Part shown: piece by piece, positions 33,284-36,493 of the stretch
How the letters are laid out: the number at the start of each line of letters is the position of its first letter
Position numbering within the stretch: the stretch's first letter is position 1
From: Sedimentisphaerales bacterium
GTDB taxonomy: Bacteria; Planctomycetota; Phycisphaerae; Sedimentisphaerales; Anaerohalosphaeraceae
NCBI GenBank assembly: GCA_028282905.1
Contig: JANQGW010000129.1
Coordinates: forward strand, 1 to 36,493
Direction: 5' to 3'
Length of the DNA stretch: 36,493 nucleotides
Program-made: the position numbers and the translations under genes
The notes under the pieces: generated by a model
The model's input: the letters and a program-made list of their open reading frames with translations, nothing else
What the model was told of the DNA's origin: nothing
Database searches by the model: none

Positions 33284-33360
33284 TGGCTGCCCTCTTGATT
33301 TAAGAATGAACATCTCCTGAATGATTCGGACTCATACGCACACCAAATATTTCACAAACT

Positions 33361-33389
33361 ACTATACAGTAAAGACTTCGAAGCATCAA
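33361..33389 (-). promoter_or_regulatory. Promoter of the HU-family gene
   Basis: On the minus strand: TTGATG, 17 bases, TATAGT. The leader is about 70 bases. It is divergent from the signal peptidase promoter at 33488-33516. Confidence 0.7.
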
Positions 33390-33487
33390 GGGTTTTTTGG
33401 AACTTTTTTAAAAAAGCCCGAAACACCCCAAAAATAGCATTATTTAGACCCTGATTGGGCTTTTTAGGGACTTTGCCAATTACTTTC

Positions 33488-33516
33488 TTGACCCCGCTTT
33501 CAATTGCGGCAATAAT
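33488..33516 (+). promoter_or_regulatory. Promoter of the first signal peptidase gene
   Basis: TTGACC, 17 bases, AATAAT, with a leader of about 29 bases. The spacer contains a small CCGC/GCGG inverted repeat. Confidence 0.65.
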
Positions 33517-33551
33517 AACAATCTTTTAGAACTTTCAGGGACTTTGAAAAC

Positions 33552-35117
33552 GTGACTTCCCCATCCAAAAAAGACATGATTTTCAGCGGCAATAAGAAAG
33601 TCGATGCCGCTTACCATACGGCCGAGTGGCTGCTGAGCGCCTTTACCTCGGTACTGGTCTTTATCGTGTTCGTGATGCAGGTCTATCGCATTCCGACCGG
33701 CAGCATGGCCGAAACCCTCCGCGGCGCGCATTTCCGCCTGCGATGCACGCAGTGCGGCTGCCGATACGACCACGATTTCATTCACCACAATTACAGGGAC
33801 AAAAATAACAAACGGCTTAGCAATACCGTCACACCGACAAAGCCAATTATTATTCAGCCGAGGTCACCACGATGTCCCAGTTGCGGGTATTCAGAGCCGG
33901 ATCCATTGCGAAGTCCCAAACCCCCTGTGAAGCGAACCGTTTTTAAAGGCGACCAGATTTTTGTCCAGAAGTGCATTTATCAGTTTACCGAGCCCAAACG
34001 CTGGGATGTCATCGTGTTTAAAAATCCCACTGAGCCAAAGATTAATTATATCAAGCGTTGCATCGGCTTGCCGGGCGAAAAGATTGAAATTATCGACGGC
34101 GATGTCTTTGCCAACGGCATCATCCAGCGAAAGCCTGAAAAAGTCCAGGAAGAACTTTGGATGGTCATCTATGACAATGATTATCAGCCCATCAATCCGT
34201 CTGTCAAACAGTTTAACGGCCACACATGGAAACAGCCCTTTGAAAAAGTCGGTACATCAAAGTGGAATCTGAACGCCGACGGCCCGCGCGTTTTCGCACT
34301 GGATGCCGACAGCCAAACTGTCCAGCGAATCCAGTACAATGATAAGCAGGGCAACAACTTCCAGGCAGCCTACGCCTTTGACGATCCGGGGTTGATTCGC
34401 TATATGCCAGTTTGCAGCGATCTAATGGTTCGTTACTACATGGACATGCAAGCCGGTTCCGCCGCGGGCGCTCAAATCAAAAAATATGGCATTGCCTACG
34501 AAGGCTGGGTTGAGGCCGATGGAACCATGCGGATTCTGCGATTGACGCCCGGCGGCTCGCCAATTGTTGCCGCCGAAGGGCAGTGCAATCTTGAAGATTT
34601 ATCTCAAATTACCCGGTTCCGCTTTGCCACCGTCGATCATCAGGTAGTATTGGAATGCGGCGACAGCAAATTAATTCACGACCTCGGCACAGGCATTAAC
34701 GATGCCGGAACCAACAGGCAAATTGCTCCGCAATTACAAATTCTTGGCAAGGGCAAAATTAGGTTGACACACATTGGCCTCTTTCGTGACATTCACTATA
34801 TAACGGAAAATCCAATTTTTCAGTTTCAACAAGGTAGTGAACAAAAGCCGATGATATTAAAAGAAGACGAATACTTCGCCTGCGGTGACAACAGTCCCGC
34901 AAGTGCTGACTCGCGACTCTGGAATGAACCTGGCCTTGGCAACAATGGCCATACCTACCCGCAGGGCGTCGTGCCGAAAGATTATCTCGTCGGCAAAGCA
35001 ATGGTTGTTCACTGGCCCGGCGGCTATCGCTGGAAAAATGAATGGCTGCGGTGGATTCCGTCCGCCGACGACTTCAAAGTCATCTACGGCGGCAGTAGCG
35101 ATGAATCAAATAATTAA
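33552..35117 (+). CDS. lepB: Signal peptidase I with zinc-ribbon insert, first copy
   Basis: A 521-residue membrane serine peptidase that removes signal peptides. One N-terminal helix (about 25-43) leads into the catalytic Ser51 in YRIPTGSMAETLRG. The general base Lys168 is in NYIKRCIGLPGE, and box E CGDNSPASADSR lies near 443-455. Two insertions are unusual. CxxC pairs at 65/68 (CTQCG) and 108/111 (CPSCG) lie directly after the Ser, forming a probable zinc ribbon. About 200 beta-rich residues lie between ~215 and 430, with a lectin-like look (RFRFATVDHQVVLECGDSK). Typical enzymes have 250-320 residues. The GTG start follows AGGGA by 9 bases; ATG at 33576 is an alternative. A paralogue follows in tandem. 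Confidence 0.9.
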   Translation: MTSPSKKDMIFSGNKKVDAAYHTAEWLLSAFTSVLVFIVFVMQVYRIPTGSMAETLRGAHFRLRCTQCGCRYDHDFIHHNYRDKNNKRLSNTVTPTKPIIIQPRSPRCPSCGYSEPDPLRSPKPPVKRTVFKGDQIFVQKCIYQFTEPKRWDVIVFKNPTEPKINYIKRCIGLPGEKIEIIDGDVFANGIIQRKPEKVQEELWMVIYDNDYQPINPSVKQFNGHTWKQPFEKVGTSKWNLNADGPRVFALDADSQTVQRIQYNDKQGNNFQAAYAFDDPGLIRYMPVCSDLMVRYYMDMQAGSAAGAQIKKYGIAYEGWVEADGTMRILRLTPGGSPIVAAEGQCNLEDLSQITRFRFATVDHQVVLECGDSKLIHDLGTGINDAGTNRQIAPQLQILGKGKIRLTHIGLFRDIHYITENPIFQFQQGSEQKPMILKEDEYFACGDNSPASADSRLWNEPGLGNNGHTYPQGVVPKDYLVGKAMVVHWPGGYRWKNEWLRWIPSADDFKVIYGGSSDESNN

Positions 35118-35123
35118 ATAGTT

Positions 35124-35150
35124 GTCATGCCGGGCTTGACCCGGCATCCA
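35124..35150. repeat. REP-like hairpin between the signal peptidase genes
   Basis: GTC followed by ATGCCGGG-CTTGA-CCCGGCAT (35127-35147) and CCAG. This is a perfect 8-bp stem of the widespread GTCATGCCGGG type, lying 20 bases before the second gene. Confidence 0.75.
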
Positions 35151-35169
35151 GAGCTTTAAATAGAATTTC

Positions 35170-36493
35170 ATGGACCAGCAACGCCCACAACCAACAGAAA
35201 GTTTCGCCCGCAGGCACCACCATTCCGCGGAAAATATCATCACACTGCTGGAATGGCTGCTGGTGGCGTTCATCCTCGCGCTGGTTTTCCAGGGCTACGC
35301 GGTCCAGGCGTTCCAGATTCCCACTGGCAGCATGGCCGAAACCCTCCGCGGCGCCCATTACCAGATGCGTTGTGTCCGCTGCGGCTATCCCTTCGATACC
35401 GACAGCGGAGCCGTGACAGTCAAGCCGCCCCAGTGTCCGAACTGCGATTATTTCCAGCCGCCGCACGCCGCGCGCGATGTCAAAAATGGTGATCGCATCT
35501 TCGTCCTCAAGTCCATTTATCAGTTTCTTGAGCCGCAACGCTGGGATGTTATCGTTTTTAAAAACCCCACCGGCCCAAAAACCAATTACATCAAACGGCT
35601 TATCGGTTTGCCGGGTGAGACGGTTCAACTGATTGGCGGTGATGTGTATATCGACGGCGAAATCCAGCGAAAACCCGTCCATGTGCAGCAGGAACTCTGG
35701 ATGCCGATTTTCGTGCAGGACAACCAGCCGTTCAGTGCCGCCGGGCACTTTGAAGAATTGCATCAGTCCAACCAGGACGCCCACTATAAACCCTGGACCG
35801 AACCGTTCAAAAACACCCTTGGCTCAGACTGGCAGTTTAAGCCGGGACGTTACCAACTCGACGACAAAGCCCGCAAAGAGCATACGCTGGTCTATCAGAC
35901 CAATAATCCTAACAAATTCAAGGCACGCTATGCGTATAATGACAGCAGCTACTATCAGTATAAACCAATCTGCTCGGATTTGATGATTTCCTTTTATACC
36001 AACAGCGACTACATCGACGGTTATGTTGGCGCCCGACTCGAAAAGGGCGGCGTTCTCTATTCAGCCACCGTCGAATTTGACGGCGCGCTGATTTTCTCTC
36101 GCACAGACGGCATGATTACCCGTGAATTAGAACGCACCCTGACCGGCGGCATTCAACAGCCGGGTTTTCAGAAATTCGAGTTTGCCAATGTGGACCACCA
36201 GCTCGTCCTGCGATGGGGTGACAGGCGCTTTACCTATGATCTAACCAAAGATGAAGGTTTTGTTCCAGTCACGGAGGAAAATAAACCGCCCCGTGTACAG
36301 ATTTTCGCCTCCGGCGACTTGGAACTCCGCCATATCGGGCTCTATCGTGACACTTTTTATCGCGGCGAAGAGGCCGGCGCAAAACGGGCGATCAAGGAAA
36401 AACCCTTCACACTCGAAGCCGACCAGTTCTTTGTCTGCGGCGATAACAGCAACAATAGCCAGGACAGTCGGATGTGGGATATTAACGGCGACG
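35170..36493 (+). CDS. lepB: Signal peptidase I with zinc-ribbon insert, second copy (cut by window edge)
   Basis: A tandem paralogue of the preceding gene, 441 residues visible without a stop. One N-terminal helix (about 25-45) is followed by catalytic Ser53 in FQIPTGSMAETLRG, CxxC pairs at 67/70 (CVRCG) and 88/91 (CPNCD), and Lys141 in NYIKRLIGLPGE. A beta-rich insertion again contains a KFEFANVDHQLVLRWGDRRF strand set. Box E CGDNSNNSQDSRMWD lies near 422-436, just before the edge, so only the C-terminal tail is missing. The zinc-ribbon spacer is shorter (17 against 39 residues between pairs). ATG at 35170 has no strong ribosome site and follows a REP-like hairpin. It probably shares the upstream promoter. 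Confidence 0.9.
   Translation, partial: MDQQRPQPTESFARRHHHSAENIITLLEWLLVAFILALVFQGYAVQAFQIPTGSMAETLRGAHYQMRCVRCGYPFDTDSGAVTVKPPQCPNCDYFQPPHAARDVKNGDRIFVLKSIYQFLEPQRWDVIVFKNPTGPKTNYIKRLIGLPGETVQLIGGDVYIDGEIQRKPVHVQQELWMPIFVQDNQPFSAAGHFEELHQSNQDAHYKPWTEPFKNTLGSDWQFKPGRYQLDDKARKEHTLVYQTNNPNKFKARYAYNDSSYYQYKPICSDLMISFYTNSDYIDGYVGARLEKGGVLYSATVEFDGALIFSRTDGMITRELERTLTGGIQQPGFQKFEFANVDHQLVLRWGDRRFTYDLTKDEGFVPVTEENKPPRVQIFASGDLELRHIGLYRDTFYRGEEAGAKRAIKEKPFTLEADQFFVCGDNSNNSQDSRMWDINGD

Overview
The window looks like a chromosomal segment from a planctomycete, most likely class Phycisphaerae. This is inferred from protein character, not from a marker gene. The hints are a GLUG-repeat protein ending in a dockerin-like calcium-loop module, two signal peptidases I carrying a zinc-ribbon insert, a Tat-exported Gfo/Idh/MocA oxidoreductase, lipoproteins and a DUF5916-type outer-membrane protein (Gram-negative envelope), many secreted glycosidases, and isolated housekeeping genes scattered on both strands. 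Base composition is moderate. Many promoters match the sigma-70 consensus closely. I see no phage, IS element, rRNA or CRISPR array.

Layout: 1-3540 holds a truncated GltS-type glutamate symporter (-) and a CBM9-like/DUF5916 outer-membrane protein (+). 3603-6003 holds ahcY (-), followed by two successive units on the + strand. Each unit has an identical 17-bp palindrome, a near-perfect sigma-70 promoter, and a shared GGAGGACGG-plus-terminator tail. One unit encodes only a ~75-nt RNA; the other encodes a small secreted protein. 6078-7830 is a two-gene unit, NifU-like scaffold then GGGtGRT protein (-). 8080-12450 holds a large GLUG/dockerin gene wedged between larE and a diverged copy of the last ~42 codons of larE, followed by a tRNA-Thr(CGU).

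12578-16093 has a CsgG-like lipoprotein (-) divergent from an mltA plus beta-CASP nuclease operon (+). 16184-23085 (-) has a 1834-residue protein joining a GH13 amylase-like domain to a GT5 glycogen/starch-synthase domain, with a Gfo/Idh/MocA gene downstream. 23354-24238 is a GH16 glycosidase (+). 24251-25992 (-) has three membrane-protein genes, including mntP. 26100-29653 (-) is a fucosidase / DUF1638 / metallophosphoesterase operon. 30036-31658 (+) is a YbjQ / YbjQ-like / PrsW operon. 31850-33283 (-) has HNH nuclease, cold-shock protein and HU genes. 33552-36493 (+) is a tandem pair of insert-bearing signal peptidases I, the second cut by the window edge.

Themes that tie genes together are polysaccharide handling (GH13-GT5 fusion, GH16, GH29, CBM9-like and dockerin-like proteins), envelope traffic and turnover (signal peptidases, MltA, CsgG-like lipoprotein, PrsW) and one-carbon/sulfur chemistry (AhcY, NifU-like, LarE). 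The most unusual items are the duplicated palindrome-promoter-terminator units at 5160-6003, the larE-tail duplication bounding the GLUG gene, the GH13-GT5 fusion and the zinc-ribbon signal peptidases.
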